From NCBI RefSeq assembly GCF_047126315.1, contig NZ_CP138953.1, forward strand, positions 3,968,001 to 4,032,000: DNA of 64,000 bases, read 5' to 3'. Shown in pieces: positions 17,278 to 26,055 of this stretch. Position 1 is the stretch's first letter, and the number at the start of each line of letters is the position of its first letter. This DNA is from Shimia sp022448905 (lineage in GTDB: Bacteria > Pseudomonadota > Alphaproteobacteria > Rhodobacterales > Rhodobacteraceae). Position numbers and translations under genes: made by a program. The notes under the pieces are model-generated. The model was given only the letters and a program-made list of their open reading frames with translations, did not search any database and was not told the origin of the DNA.

Positions 17278-18651
17278 CTAATCCGGCCAGCGCCCCTCGG
17301 TCTCCAGCGCGGAAGCCATGGCTTGCACGAGACTGTCACGACTGATGGGTTTGGGCACATGACCGCTCATGCCTTCGGACAAGTAACCGGCCACTTGATG
17401 CACCATGGCGTTGGCACTGACGGCCAGAATCGGCGTTGGCTCCTGCATGTTGCGGCTTTCGATTTCGCGAATGCGCCGCGTGGCCTCCAACCCGTCCATG
17501 ACCGGCATATTGATGTCCATCAGCACCATATCGTAGCGGGTCTTTTCCAACGCTTGCACCGCCTTTTCGCCGTTGTCGACAATGTCCAGTGCGAGCCCCA
17601 CTTTCTTCAACATATGTTTGAGCACAATCTGATTGGTGCGGTTGTCTTCTGCTGCCAACACCCGCAGGCCAGATAGGCTGCGCCCAGCATCTGCGGCCGA
17701 ACGCGCTCCCGTATGAGCAGGCCTGTCGTCAGACACTTCGACCATCACCTTGGCATGAAACTCCGCCCCTTCTCCAGGACTGGAGCGCAGCGAAATCTCG
17801 CCCCCCATCAACTCACAGATATGCCGCGAAATTGCCAATCCCAGCCCACTGCCACCATGCATACGGGTCACGCTGGCATTCGCCTGGCTGAAACGCTCAA
17901 AAAGCCGCAGTTGCTGTGCCTTAGGAATGCCCAGCCCGGAGTCTTTGACTTTAATGCTCAGAACGGCCTTGCCCGATCGATGCGGCAGCAATTCCACAAG
18001 CAATTCGACAGAGCCGGTTTCAGTGAACTTAATCGCATTGGAAAGAAGATTGCCAACCACCTGCTGCAAACGCACCGGGTCTGTCTTCACCGAGCAGCGC
18101 GCCGCCTGAGACATCACGGTCTTAAAAGCGAGCCCCTTTTCCTGTGCCCGAAACTGATAATGGTGGCGCATAGCATCCACGAGATCGGTGAGCCGGTAGG
18201 GAATGATCTCGAACTCCAGCTTCCCCGCCTCGATCTTGGAGATGTCGAGCACATCATTGATGATCGCCAGCAACAGCCGGCCACTGTCCCCCAGAATGGT
18301 CACCAATTTGGTCTGTTCCTCGCTCAACCCACTGTCATCCAGCGCCTGGGCCATGCCGAGAATCCCATTGAGCGGCGTTCGAATTTCGTGGCTCATCGAG
18401 GCCAAAAACACCGATTTGGCCTCATTGGCCGACTCCGCCGCCACCCGTGCCTCGTCCAGCTCCCGCGTACGGTCCTGCACCGCCTGCTCCATGGTGCCCA
18501 GCAACTTCTGCAACCGCTGATTGGCCTCATAAAGCTCCCGGCTTTTGCCTTCCAGAAGCGTTTCCGCCTCCTCCCGTGCGACGCGTTCGCGCATGTATCG
18601 TCGCCGGGACACCGCATCCTTTGAGGGCGCTATGGCCTCGCGTAAATACAT
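17278..18651 (-). CDS. Hybrid sensor histidine kinase, partner of H-NOX
   Basis: 457 residues with no membrane segment, so cytoplasmic. An N-terminal coiled coil (about 20-75) is followed by HisKA with H88 in SHEIRTP, HATPase_c with the N box NLLSNAIKF and G boxes DSGLGIP and GGSGLGLAI, and a C-terminal receiver with the phospho-acceptor Asp in LMDINMPVMDG. Its ATG shares one base with the H-NOX stop (TAATG at 18649-18653), so the two are coupled. Known H-NOX/kinase pairs sense NO, the H-NOX inhibiting autophosphorylation when NO is bound. Output partner (phosphotransfer protein, response regulator) is not in the window. Confidence 0.9.
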   Translation of the reverse strand: MYLREAIAPSKDAVSRRRYMRERVAREEAETLLEGKSRELYEANQRLQKLLGTMEQAVQDRTRELDEARVAAESANEAKSVFLASMSHEIRTPLNGILGMAQALDDSGLSEEQTKLVTILGDSGRLLLAIINDVLDISKIEAGKLEFEIIPYRLTDLVDAMRHHYQFRAQEKGLAFKTVMSQAARCSVKTDPVRLQQVVGNLLSNAIKFTETGSVELLVELLPHRSGKAVLSIKVKDSGLGIPKAQQLRLFERFSQANASVTRMHGGSGLGLAISRHICELMGGEISLRSSPGEGAEFHAKVMVEVSDDRPAHTGARSAADAGRSLSGLRVLAAEDNRTNQIVLKHMLKKVGLALDIVDNGEKAVQALEKTRYDMVLMDINMPVMDGLEATRRIREIESRNMQEPTPILAVSANAMVHQVAGYLSEGMSGHVPKPISRDSLVQAMASALETEGRWPD

Positions 18652-19196
18652 TAGGCCGCTTTCTGCATCACAAACTCAGCGCAGAATTTTTCGCCCTCCT
18701 TGCGCTCTGCCATTTCGATGGACGCGTCATGTTTGAAATGCTGCAAACACGCCTCAACCAGCCCGTGACAGAAGTGATGCAGGGGACGCTCGCTGGAATA
18801 AACCATTTTAAAGCGCCCATCCGCCAGCCTCTCGGTGGCAAAGGTCGGCAGTTCCACTTCGGGATAGAGCTTGCGCACTTCAACATGCACTTCGTTCTCG
18901 ATCGACTCCAACATGTCAAAGCCGTCTGTCTTATTCTCAAAAAATTCTGGATAGCCCTCCACAAACCGGCCAAACATCCAATGGCCAAACTGCTTGTGCA
19001 AGGCTTCCACTGGCGCGCCGAGCTCTGCGCCAACAGCGTCCACAATCTGCAAAAGCTCGCGACAAGGATAATTGCCAACCGCGCTGAACGCGCCGTCGTT
19101 CTCCAACTCCACCTTGTCCAGGATATCATCCACCGCCTCTTCGCCCATCACAGACTCGGCCATTCGGATCAATTCGACAAAAACAATGCCTTTCAT
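18651..19196 (-). CDS. Heme-NO/O2-binding protein (H-NOX)
   Basis: 181 residues, the length of stand-alone bacterial H-NOX. The ATG at 19196 has GGAGG 5-8 bases upstream; the much longer frame from 20558 is antisense to the lactate dehydrogenase gene. Key residues: proximal heme His at H104 in NEVHVEVRKLYP and the YxSxR heme-propionate motif at Y133-S135-R137 (MVYSSERPL). Known: such proteins bind NO with high affinity and control a co-encoded kinase or diguanylate cyclase, affecting biofilm or quorum sensing. Here the partner is the overlapping hybrid kinase. Lacks an obvious distal-pocket Tyr in the readable region, favouring NO over O2 binding (inference). Confidence 0.92.
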   Translation of the reverse strand: MKGIVFVELIRMAESVMGEEAVDDILDKVELENDGAFSAVGNYPCRELLQIVDAVGAELGAPVEALHKQFGHWMFGRFVEGYPEFFENKTDGFDMLESIENEVHVEVRKLYPEVELPTFATERLADGRFKMVYSSERPLHHFCHGLVEACLQHFKHDASIEMAERKEGEKFCAEFVMQKAA

Positions 19197-19340
19197 GCGG
19201 TCCTCCGCGTCACTCGTACAATTACAACAAGAAATTATGAGAACAAAGAGTAAACATCTTGTTAACCGACTAGGGTGATTGCACAAACCACCCCGCATTG
19301 GTAAAGAAGATTTACCAAAAAGCGACCTGAGAGTGAGTTT

Positions 19341-20507
19341 ATGCCTGTCATCACCTGCATCGAGGACCTCAAGCGCCTCTACCAACGCCGCGCGCCCCGG
19401 ATGTTTTACGACTATGCCGAGACCGGCAGCTGGACAGAAAAGACCTTTGTGGAAAACACATCGGACTTTGCCGACATCTATCTGCGTCAGCGGGTCGCCG
19501 TCGACATGTCTGGCCGCTCTACCGCCAGCCAGATGATCGGGCAGGATGTCGCGATGCCGGTGGCGCTTGCGCCGGTGGGCCTTACCGGCATGCAATGTGC
19601 TGATGGTGAGATCAAAGCCGCCCGCGCTGCCGAGAAATTTGGCGTGCCTTTCACCCTGTCCACCATGTCGATCAACTCGATTGAGGATGTGGCCGAGGCC
19701 ACCACCAAGCCGTTTTGGTTTCAGCTCTACACCATGACCGACGAAGACTTCGTCGACCGCCTGATCCAGCGCGCCAAAGACGCCAACTGTTCCGCGCTTG
19801 TCATCACGCTGGATCTGCAAATCCTGGGCCAGCGTCACAAAGACCTGAAAAACGGCCTGTCTGCTCCACCCAAACTGACCCCCTCCACCATTGCCAACCT
19901 GATGACCAAATGGCGTTGGGGCATTGAGATGCTGGGCGCGAAGCGGCGCAACTTTGGCAACATCGTGGGCCATGTCGAAGGCATCACCGACACCGCCGAT
20001 CTGGGCGCGTGGACGGCACAGAGCTTTGACCTCACCCTCGACTGGGACAAGGTGGCCAAGATCAAAGAAAAATGGGGCGGCAAGGTCATCCTGAAAGGCA
20101 TTCTGGATGCCGATGACGCCAAAATGGCGCTTAAAGTTGGAGCCGACGCCATCATCGTCTCCAACCACGGCGGTCGCCAGCTGGACGGCGCGCTCAGCGC
20201 CATTCGCGCCCTGCCTTCGATCATGGAAGCCGTTGGCGATGAGGTCGAGGTGCATCTGGACAGCGGCATCCGCTCCGGCCAGGACGTGCTCAAAGCGCTG
20301 GCTCTGGGCGCCAAGGGCACCTACATCGGGCGCGCCTTTATCTACGGCCTGGGGGCGATGGGCGAAGCGGGCGTGACCAAAGCGCTGGAGGTGATCCACA
20401 AGGAGTTGGATGTGTCCATGGCGCTTTGTGGCCGCCGCACCATTGAAGAACTGGACCGCGACATCCTGCTGGTGCCGGAAAACTTCGAAGGCCGCTGGCA
20501 GGGCTAA
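19341..20507 (+). CDS. lldD: FMN-dependent L-lactate dehydrogenase / alpha-hydroxy acid oxidase
   Basis: 388 residues. It oxidises an L-2-hydroxy acid, most likely L-lactate, to the 2-oxo acid using FMN. Features of the family: ALAPVGLTGMQCADGEIKAA at the FMN end, the catalytic His in SNHGGRQLDGA with neighbouring Arg, and phosphate-binding DSGIRSGQDVLKALALGAK. The first module IEDLKRLYQRRAPRMFYDY is typical of LldD. Enzyme choice between lactate dehydrogenase, glycolate or mandelate oxidation rests on overall likeness. It is divergent from the H-NOX gene, which may share regulation only by position. Confidence 0.88.
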   Translation: MPVITCIEDLKRLYQRRAPRMFYDYAETGSWTEKTFVENTSDFADIYLRQRVAVDMSGRSTASQMIGQDVAMPVALAPVGLTGMQCADGEIKAARAAEKFGVPFTLSTMSINSIEDVAEATTKPFWFQLYTMTDEDFVDRLIQRAKDANCSALVITLDLQILGQRHKDLKNGLSAPPKLTPSTIANLMTKWRWGIEMLGAKRRNFGNIVGHVEGITDTADLGAWTAQSFDLTLDWDKVAKIKEKWGGKVILKGILDADDAKMALKVGADAIIVSNHGGRQLDGALSAIRALPSIMEAVGDEVEVHLDSGIRSGQDVLKALALGAKGTYIGRAFIYGLGAMGEAGVTKALEVIHKELDVSMALCGRRTIEELDRDILLVPENFEGRWQG

Positions 20508-20572
20508 GCAATTGCTTTGACAAGCTCTTGTCCGGCGCGCCATAAACGCTTCGGGCAAGAGGTATCGCGCGT

Positions 20573-21199
20573 ATGTTGGTCTTTTTCAAACCAAATCTGG
20601 CATTTCTGTCGGTGCCAAAAACCGGCTCGACAGCCTATGCGCTGGCGCTGCGCAAACGGGCGGACATTGCTTTCACCAAAGGCGTGAAACACATGACCGT
20701 TGGCAAATACCACGCCAAGTTTGCGCCCTTTCTGAAAGACACCTACGGGCTCACTCCGGAGCGTTTTGCGGTAATCCGCGATCCAATTGACCATGCCCGG
20801 AGTTGGTACAAATACCGCAGCCCGCAACGCATGGACCCGAAAGCCTCAACGTGCCACGGCGGTGTCAGCTTTGACGAGTATGTGCTGGACGCCATCAGCC
20901 CACGCCCATCCAAAGCCGCCGGCATCGGGTCGCAGGCGTCCTTCCTGTCCTTGGAAGTGGGCGACGTGCCGGTGGACCATCTCTTTGCCTATGAGCGCCA
21001 AGACCTGCTTCAGGACTTCATCGAGGCACGCTTTGGACATCGGGTCGAGCCCCAGCCAAAGAATGTTTCCCCAAAGGTGGAGGCGGTTTTATCCCCTGAC
21101 GTGGAGGCTGCATTTCGCGCCGCGCGGCCAGCGGATTTTGCGCTCTATGACCGGGTTGTGGCCGCTGGGGGCGTTTTGCGGGAATTTCACAGCTCCTAG
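20573..21199 (+). CDS. Sulfotransferase-like protein
   Basis: 208 residues with the PAPS-binding elements of the sulfotransferase fold: the 5'-phosphosulfate loop SVPKTGSTAYALAL near residues 14-27 and the 3'-phosphate motif FAVIRDPIDHARSWYKYR near 67-85. This family is often mislabelled gamma-glutamyl kinase in related genomes; no amino-acid kinase motif is seen. No signal peptide. Acceptor unknown; cell-surface polysaccharide is common for relatives but no such genes are adjacent. The start codon has only weak upstream purine, so it is less secure than the body of the gene. Confidence 0.75.
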   Translation: MLVFFKPNLAFLSVPKTGSTAYALALRKRADIAFTKGVKHMTVGKYHAKFAPFLKDTYGLTPERFAVIRDPIDHARSWYKYRSPQRMDPKASTCHGGVSFDEYVLDAISPRPSKAAGIGSQASFLSLEVGDVPVDHLFAYERQDLLQDFIEARFGHRVEPQPKNVSPKVEAVLSPDVEAAFRAARPADFALYDRVVAAGGVLREFHSS

Positions 21200-21303
21200 T
21201 GCGCGAATCCCCTTTGCATTCTGACAAATCCGCGCTATAGGCGCGTCTTAACGTGGGGATACAGCCTTGGAGGATCCCTGCCTATGTATATGGAGAATTC
21301 AAA

Positions 21304-21939
21304 ATGGCTGGTCAAATTCCTGATCTTATCGCCGAAGCACGCACGGGGACAGGCAAGGGCGCCGCTCGTCAAGCACGTCGTGACGGCTTCGTTCCTGGTG
21401 TTGTATACGGTGGCGAAGCAGATCCACTGGCAATCCAGATCCCTTTCAACGTTCTGTTCAAGAAACTGAAAGACGGTCGCTTCCTGTCCACACTGTTCAA
21501 CCTGAAAGTGGAAGGTCAAGAAGACGTACGCGTGATCTGCCGCGGCGTTCAGCGTGACACCGTAAAAGACCTGCCAACCCACATCGACCTGCTGCGTCTG
21601 CGTCGCACCTCCAAAATCAACCTGTTCATCCACGTTGATTTTGAAAACGAAGAAGCGGCACCAGGCATCAAGAAGGGCGGCGTTCTGACCGTTGTCCGTC
21701 CAGAAGTTGAGCTGAACGTAACCGCAGGCGACATCCCTGAGCGTCTGGTTGTAGATCTGACCGGCAAGGACATCGGCGACACCATCACCATCAGCCAGAT
21801 CGACCTGCCTGAAGGTGCAAAGCCAACCATCGACCGTGACTTCGTGATCGCGAACCTGTCCGCACCATCCGGCCTGCGCTCCGCTGGTGACGACGAAGAC
21901 GGCGAAGCTGAAGGCGAAGAAGCCGCAGCCGAAGAATAA
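21304..21939 (+). CDS. rplY: 50S ribosomal protein L25 (general stress protein Ctc form)
   Basis: 211 residues, the long Ctc type: an N-terminal L25 domain binding 5S rRNA (MAGQIPDLIAEARTGTGKGAARQARRDG then GVVYGG) and a C-terminal TL5-type beta domain (about 100-190), followed by an acidic tail (DDEDGEAEGEEAAAEE). The ATG at 21304 has GGAGA about 9 bases upstream; frames extending to 21253 lack this. Strong codon bias as expected of a ribosomal protein. pth, often downstream, is replaced here by a terminator and an unrelated binding protein gene. Confidence 0.95.
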   Translation: MAGQIPDLIAEARTGTGKGAARQARRDGFVPGVVYGGEADPLAIQIPFNVLFKKLKDGRFLSTLFNLKVEGQEDVRVICRGVQRDTVKDLPTHIDLLRLRRTSKINLFIHVDFENEEAAPGIKKGGVLTVVRPEVELNVTAGDIPERLVVDLTGKDIGDTITISQIDLPEGAKPTIDRDFVIANLSAPSGLRSAGDDEDGEAEGEEAAAEE

Positions 21940-21967
21940 TCACGTCACCGCATCTGCGGAATGTGAG

Positions 21968-22000
21968 AACGCGGTGCCTCCGGGCGCCGCGTTTTTTTTT
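21968..22000 (+). terminator. Rho-independent terminator after rplY
   Basis: Stem ACGCGGTGCC pairing with GGCGCCGCGT (one wobble) around a TCCG loop, followed by nine or ten T. It lies 29 bases after the rplY stop. Confidence 0.9.
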
Positions 22001-22192
22001 GTGCGCACAGGACTGCACACAATTGAAATCAAGTGCCTTTCAACTTCGCGCGACATACCCCCGGGAAATACACAACCCAGAAGGTACTCATTCACAGGTT
22101 GTTAGGGGTTGGCGCGCAATCGTGCCCTCAAGCCGATCGGGGCGCATTTGCCCGGTCGCGCAAACACTAATTTCAACAACTGGGGTGCCTAG

Positions 22193-23272
22193 ATGAAACA
22201 CGCTTTGATGGGATGTATTTTGGCGGTAAGCGCAAGCATGGCGCAGGCCACTGAACAGCTCAATATTTTCACATGGGACGGCTACGTCACCGAAGCCGAA
22301 ATTACGGCGGTGAACGCGCTGCTGAAGGAGCAAGGCTACGACGTAGAGGTCAACCTGCTGGAGACCGTGGCCGAAGGCCCCCAGCAGATGTTTGACATGC
22401 TGCGCTCCGGCGATGTGGATGTGTCTTTCCTGACGCTGAACTACATCCACATGGAAGGCAGCCCCTCTGCCAACATGTTGCAGCCAATCAATGTGACCTC
22501 TCCCCGTCTGGAAAACTACCAGCACTTGTCCAAGGCGCTGACCGACATTCCGATGGGCATGAAAGGCGATCAGCACCTCTATATTCCATGGGGCGGCGGT
22601 GCCTATGGCATCTGGGCCAATCTCGACACGGTGCAGGACATGCCGACCTCTGTGAACGCCATGCTGGAACCGGAGTGGAAAGGCCGCCTGTCACTGACCG
22701 ATGGTCAGGTGCATCCAAACGTGTCTCTGGCGTTGCTGGCGCTTGGTCGCTCCGCCTTTGAAGTGAACGATGTGTCCGGCGACCGTGCCGCCTTGGGCGC
22801 CCTCGCCGCCCCGGACAGCGAGCTGCAACAGACCGTGAATGCGCTCTACGGCCAGGTGGGCCACTTCTGGAGCGCCTCCCCACCTTTCACCGGCGAATAC
22901 GATCTGGTGGCCTCTTATGGCGTAGGTGCCTCCGCAGCCATCGCAGCGGGCGGCAACTGGGGTCTGGTGCCATTTGAAGAGGGCAACACCGTTTGGCTCG
23001 ATACCATCAACTTTGCCAAACATCTGGAAGGCGACAAGCTGGAAGCGGCGGAGATTTTTGCCAACTACTTCATCGGCAAAGAGGTTCAGACCCGCGTGGT
23101 GGAAGGCCTCGGTATGGTCGCCTCCTCCGGTTTGGTGGACACAAACCCTCTGATCGAGGCCAACCCGGACTTCTTTGAGGAGAGCATGTTCTGGCCGCCC
23201 TACACTCGCGCAGCAGGCAACGCGATTGAGCTTATGTCCAAGCGCGCCATGGGCATGAGCGCAACCAACTAA
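22193..23272 (+). CDS. Extracellular solute-binding protein, PotD/PotF-like
   Basis: 359-residue periplasmic binding protein of family 1/spermidine-putrescine type. Signal peptide MKHALMGCILAVSASMAQA, then LNIFTWDGYVTEAE, matching the N-terminal LxxxNWxxY pattern of polyamine-binding proteins. GDVDVSFLTLNYI and WGGGAYGIWANLDTVQ are further family landmarks. The preceding base at the start is part of GGTGCCTAG, with only a weak ribosome-binding site. No permease or ATPase is adjacent, so it is either an orphan or works with a transporter encoded elsewhere. Substrate might be putrescine or a related cation; residues in the pocket do not settle this. Confidence 0.8.
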   Translation: MKHALMGCILAVSASMAQATEQLNIFTWDGYVTEAEITAVNALLKEQGYDVEVNLLETVAEGPQQMFDMLRSGDVDVSFLTLNYIHMEGSPSANMLQPINVTSPRLENYQHLSKALTDIPMGMKGDQHLYIPWGGGAYGIWANLDTVQDMPTSVNAMLEPEWKGRLSLTDGQVHPNVSLALLALGRSAFEVNDVSGDRAALGALAAPDSELQQTVNALYGQVGHFWSASPPFTGEYDLVASYGVGASAAIAAGGNWGLVPFEEGNTVWLDTINFAKHLEGDKLEAAEIFANYFIGKEVQTRVVEGLGMVASSGLVDTNPLIEANPDFFEESMFWPPYTRAAGNAIELMSKRAMGMSATN

Positions 23273-23326
23273 GGTACGCCTGCTTCATGTGCTCTGTCGC
23301 TTGTGAGCGGAGCGCAACAATTAGGA

Positions 23327-23354
23327 AACGCGGCACTGTCCGGTGCCGCGTTTT
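23327..23354 (+). terminator. Rho-independent terminator after PotD-like gene
   Basis: Ten-base stem AACGCGGCAC / GTGCCGCGTT around TGTCCG, followed by TTTT. The stem is near identical to the rplY terminator stem. Confidence 0.8.
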
Positions 23355-23373
23355 GCCTCGGCCAAGGCGTTAC

Positions 23374-23833
23374 TTAGGCACTCAAAGTCATAGAAATTGA
23401 ATAAAGCGCGTACCCAGCTGCGGCCGCCCAGAACACCAGGAAACTGATCGGCATAACCTTCGTCCAACCACGAGCGAATCCGTCCAATGTGGGTTCTACT
23501 CCGTCACCACGCACCGCTGAGAAGTAACTCTTATACACCTCATCCCCGTGGCTCTCATGCAAAAGGTAATCTCTCTTCAGTGCGCGGATTCCGCGCGACA
23601 ACTGCGAAGATAACGATTTCATAACAAGTGTCAGGAACATCGCCAGCAATGAAACCCCCACCAAAAAGACCTTGAGATCCAACCGCTCGGGAAAACGCAG
23701 CAGCTGTCAAAATTTGAGCATAGCCAACCACCAAGAACGCCTGAGCAATCAGGAATGATTGAATGCGCCCATTTAGCAGTTGATCTGCGGCATCATGATA
23801 GGCCCAAGCCTTCTGAAGTTCATTTGAATTCAC
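23374..23833 (-). pseudogene. Two-span membrane protein gene broken by a frameshift
   Basis: Begins with GTG at 23833 (GGGAGG 8 bases upstream) as MNSNELQKAWAYHDAADQL and a hydrophobic segment FLIAQAFLVVGYAQILTAAAF. At the run of four T in 23692-23695 (minus strand TTTTCCC) the frame must shift by one base to continue as FPERLDLKVFLVGVSLLAMF, a charged stretch and a last span ending TLSA. Without that shift the upstream part ends in unrelated sequence at 23555. The clean continuation in the other frame suggests one extra T. This could be a sequencing error, a true inactivation or programmed slippage. Family unknown. Confidence 0.7.
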
Positions 23834-23907
23834 GTTAACCTCCCCAACAAAAACAAGCCCAAAGTTGACGCAACCATCAAATTTAGTCAACTTTAGAGGG
23901 AAGTCGG

Positions 23908-24729
23908 TTAAACTTTGCGGCCACGCACCTCAGGCAAGGAGATATTCGCCACTTGCTCGGCAATGGGTGGAGAGGACAACGGATGGTGATCTTCCGAGAA
24001 GTCCTCGGGATCGCGCATCTCTTGCCACTTGCCGCCGACAAAAACCTCAAGGCCAGAGAACTTGGCTTTGTAGCCCATCTTCTGGCTGCCCGGCACCCAA
24101 TAGCCCAGATAGACATAAGGCAACCCCGCCTCGCGGGCGATTTCGATATGATCCAGGATCAGGAACGTGCCCAAAGAGGTGCGGCTCATCTCCGGATCAT
24201 AGAACGAATACACCATGCTCACGCCGTCTTCGAGCACGTCGGTCAAACACACGCCTGTCAGCTGGCCGCTGTCCTGATCGGAATACTCCACCACGCGGCT
24301 GCGGATCGGGGTTTCCTCAATCATTGCGGCAAACTCGAACACATCCATATCTGCCATACCGCCGTCTGCGTGACGGCTGTCCAGATAGCGGCGGAACAGG
24401 TCAAACTGTTCTTCAGTGGCCCATGGCGAAGTCGCCCGGCGCTGTAGATGTGCGTTGCGGCGTGCAGCCCGCCGTTGGCTTTTAGTGGCGGTGAACTTGG
24501 AGACATCAATCCGCGCGGACATACAGGCGTTGCAGTCGGTGCAAGACGGCCTATACAGCACGTTTTGCGAGCGGCGGAAGCCTTGCTGCGACAGCGCGTC
24601 ATTCAAGGCCGTCGCGTTGTCCCCTTGCAGCGCCGTGAACAGCTTGCGCTCCATCCGTCCGTCCAGATAGGGGCACGGCTGTGGGGCGGTCACATAAAAC
24701 TGCGGGACTATCGGAAGACTATGACGCAT
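23908..24729 (-). CDS. bpt: Aspartate/glutamate leucyltransferase (bacterial ATE1-like)
   Basis: 273 residues. It transfers Leu from Leu-tRNA to N-terminal Asp or Glu, making N-degrons for ClpS/ClpAP. The N-terminal domain has CPYLDGRMERKLFT and the Cys cluster SCTDCNACMSARIDV typical of ATE proteins (putative zinc/redox-sensing site). The C-terminal domain contains SFYDPEMSRTSLGTFLILDH and YLGYWVPGSQKMGYK, the acyltransferase (GNAT-like) core. The ATG at 24729 is the first in frame. No operon partners; clpS/clpA are not in the window. Confidence 0.95.
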   Translation of the reverse strand: MRHSLPIVPQFYVTAPQPCPYLDGRMERKLFTALQGDNATALNDALSQQGFRRSQNVLYRPSCTDCNACMSARIDVSKFTATKSQRRAARRNAHLQRRATSPWATEEQFDLFRRYLDSRHADGGMADMDVFEFAAMIEETPIRSRVVEYSDQDSGQLTGVCLTDVLEDGVSMVYSFYDPEMSRTSLGTFLILDHIEIAREAGLPYVYLGYWVPGSQKMGYKAKFSGLEVFVGGKWQEMRDPEDFSEDHHPLSSPPIAEQVANISLPEVRGRKV

Positions 24730-24775
24730 GGCACTCCAACACCTGAGATCGCCTCGACGTTATCAACAGGTTATT

Positions 24776-24814
24776 AACCCGCCAAGCCCCCCGAATGGGG
24801 TAATCGGCGGGTTT
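24776..24814. terminator. Hairpin between bpt and the M20 hydrolase gene
   Basis: Inverted repeat AACCCGCC / GGCGGGTT enclosing a second stem CCCC / GGGG. It sits 74 bases downstream of the M20 gene stop (minus strand), but the T-run is poor, so intrinsic termination is uncertain. Confidence 0.4.
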
Positions 24815-24887
24815 CTGGAGCCATGGTTAAAATTTGACAGGCATTAACCGTTGATTTCGGTTAATTTCGTGACCCTTTGGTAAGATC

Positions 24888-26051
24888 TCAGGAACAGGCG
24901 ACAATCAGCTTCTGCATAAAGCCCTGCCCAGCCTCAAACTGCGCCACGGACAGGAACTCATCCGGCTGATGCGCCTGGGCAATGTCACCCGGGCCGCAGA
25001 TCACGGTCGAGTAGCCTGCATCCTGGAAATGCCCGCCCTCAGTGCCATAGCTGACCACACGGGGCGCATTGTCCCCGGTCAACTGCCGTACCAAGGCCTC
25101 CGCCTCGCCCGCCTCTTCCGGCATCAGGCCCGGCACATAGAACTTCTCCTGCAGCGCAATATGGCTCTCCGGCACAACCGCCTGCATCTCCGCCTCAACC
25201 TCAGCCACCTTGGCTTTGAAACGGGCAATCCAGTCGTCGCGGTTCTCATCCGGCACAATGCGGAAGTCGAGACCAAAGCGGCAATCGAGCGCCGTGATAT
25301 TGTGGGCGGTGCCGCCCTCAATCACGCCGACATGCACCGTGGTCCAAGGCGGCTCAAACGTCGCCGCCACCGGCCCTGCCTCTTTGGCGCGGTTCTCAGC
25401 GTTCATCTCGTTGGCCCATTCGATCAGCTTGGCACCATACATGATCGCATTCACACCGGTGTGCATCAGCGAGCTGTGCACCTCAAAGCCGCGCACATGC
25501 ACGTTGAAGCCCTGACCGCCCTTGTGGCCGGTCACTGCGCCCATCATCGACGGTTCGCCCACAATGGTGGCCGAGCCCTTGGGGAAATACTTGTTGATGC
25601 TCTCAATCAGCGGCGCTGCGCCGGTGCAGCCAATTTCCTCGTCATAAGACAAAGCCAATTGCAGCGGACGTTTGAGGTCACTGTAGTGCCCCTCAACAAT
25701 GGCCCAGACCGCCAACGCATCAAAGCCCTTCATGTCACAGGTGCCACGCCCAAACAGCTTGCCGTCTTTTTCAACCACCTCAAACGGATCGGTTGACCAC
25801 GGCTGGCCTTCAACAGGCACCACATCCGTATGGCCGGAGAGCACAATCGCGCCCTCAACGTCAGGTCCAACATGCGCAAACAACCCCGCCTTCGCCGGAT
25901 CGGTCTCATGTGGGTGCTGATGCGCGACAATGCCGTGGCTCGCCAGATACTCCTGCACCCATTCGATCAGCGGCAGATTGGTGTCGTTCGACACAGTCGG
26001 AAACGACACCAGCTTGTCCAAAATGGCCCGCGGGCTCAGACGCTCCGCCAT
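24888..26051 (-). CDS. argE: M20-family deacylase/peptidase, ArgE-like
   Basis: 387 residues. The dinuclear zinc site is intact: LSGHTDVVPVEG (His and Asp), GRGTCDMKG (bridging Asp), SYDEEIGCTGA (catalytic Glu and metal Glu) and a final His near the end (QAHQPDEF). Best match by reading is acetylornithine deacetylase ArgE, which releases ornithine from N-acetylornithine. Context argues for caution: it starts 4 bases after the stop of a peptide-transport ATPase and shares its operon, so it might instead hydrolyse an imported peptide or N-acyl amino acid. Start ATG at 26051 overlaps nothing. Confidence 0.85.
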   Translation of the reverse strand: MAERLSPRAILDKLVSFPTVSNDTNLPLIEWVQEYLASHGIVAHQHPHETDPAKAGLFAHVGPDVEGAIVLSGHTDVVPVEGQPWSTDPFEVVEKDGKLFGRGTCDMKGFDALAVWAIVEGHYSDLKRPLQLALSYDEEIGCTGAAPLIESINKYFPKGSATIVGEPSMMGAVTGHKGGQGFNVHVRGFEVHSSLMHTGVNAIMYGAKLIEWANEMNAENRAKEAGPVAATFEPPWTTVHVGVIEGGTAHNITALDCRFGLDFRIVPDENRDDWIARFKAKVAEVEAEMQAVVPESHIALQEKFYVPGLMPEEAGEAEALVRQLTGDNAPRVVSYGTEGGHFQDAGYSTVICGPGDIAQAHQPDEFLSVAQFEAGQGFMQKLIVACS

Positions 26052-26055
26052 CGGC

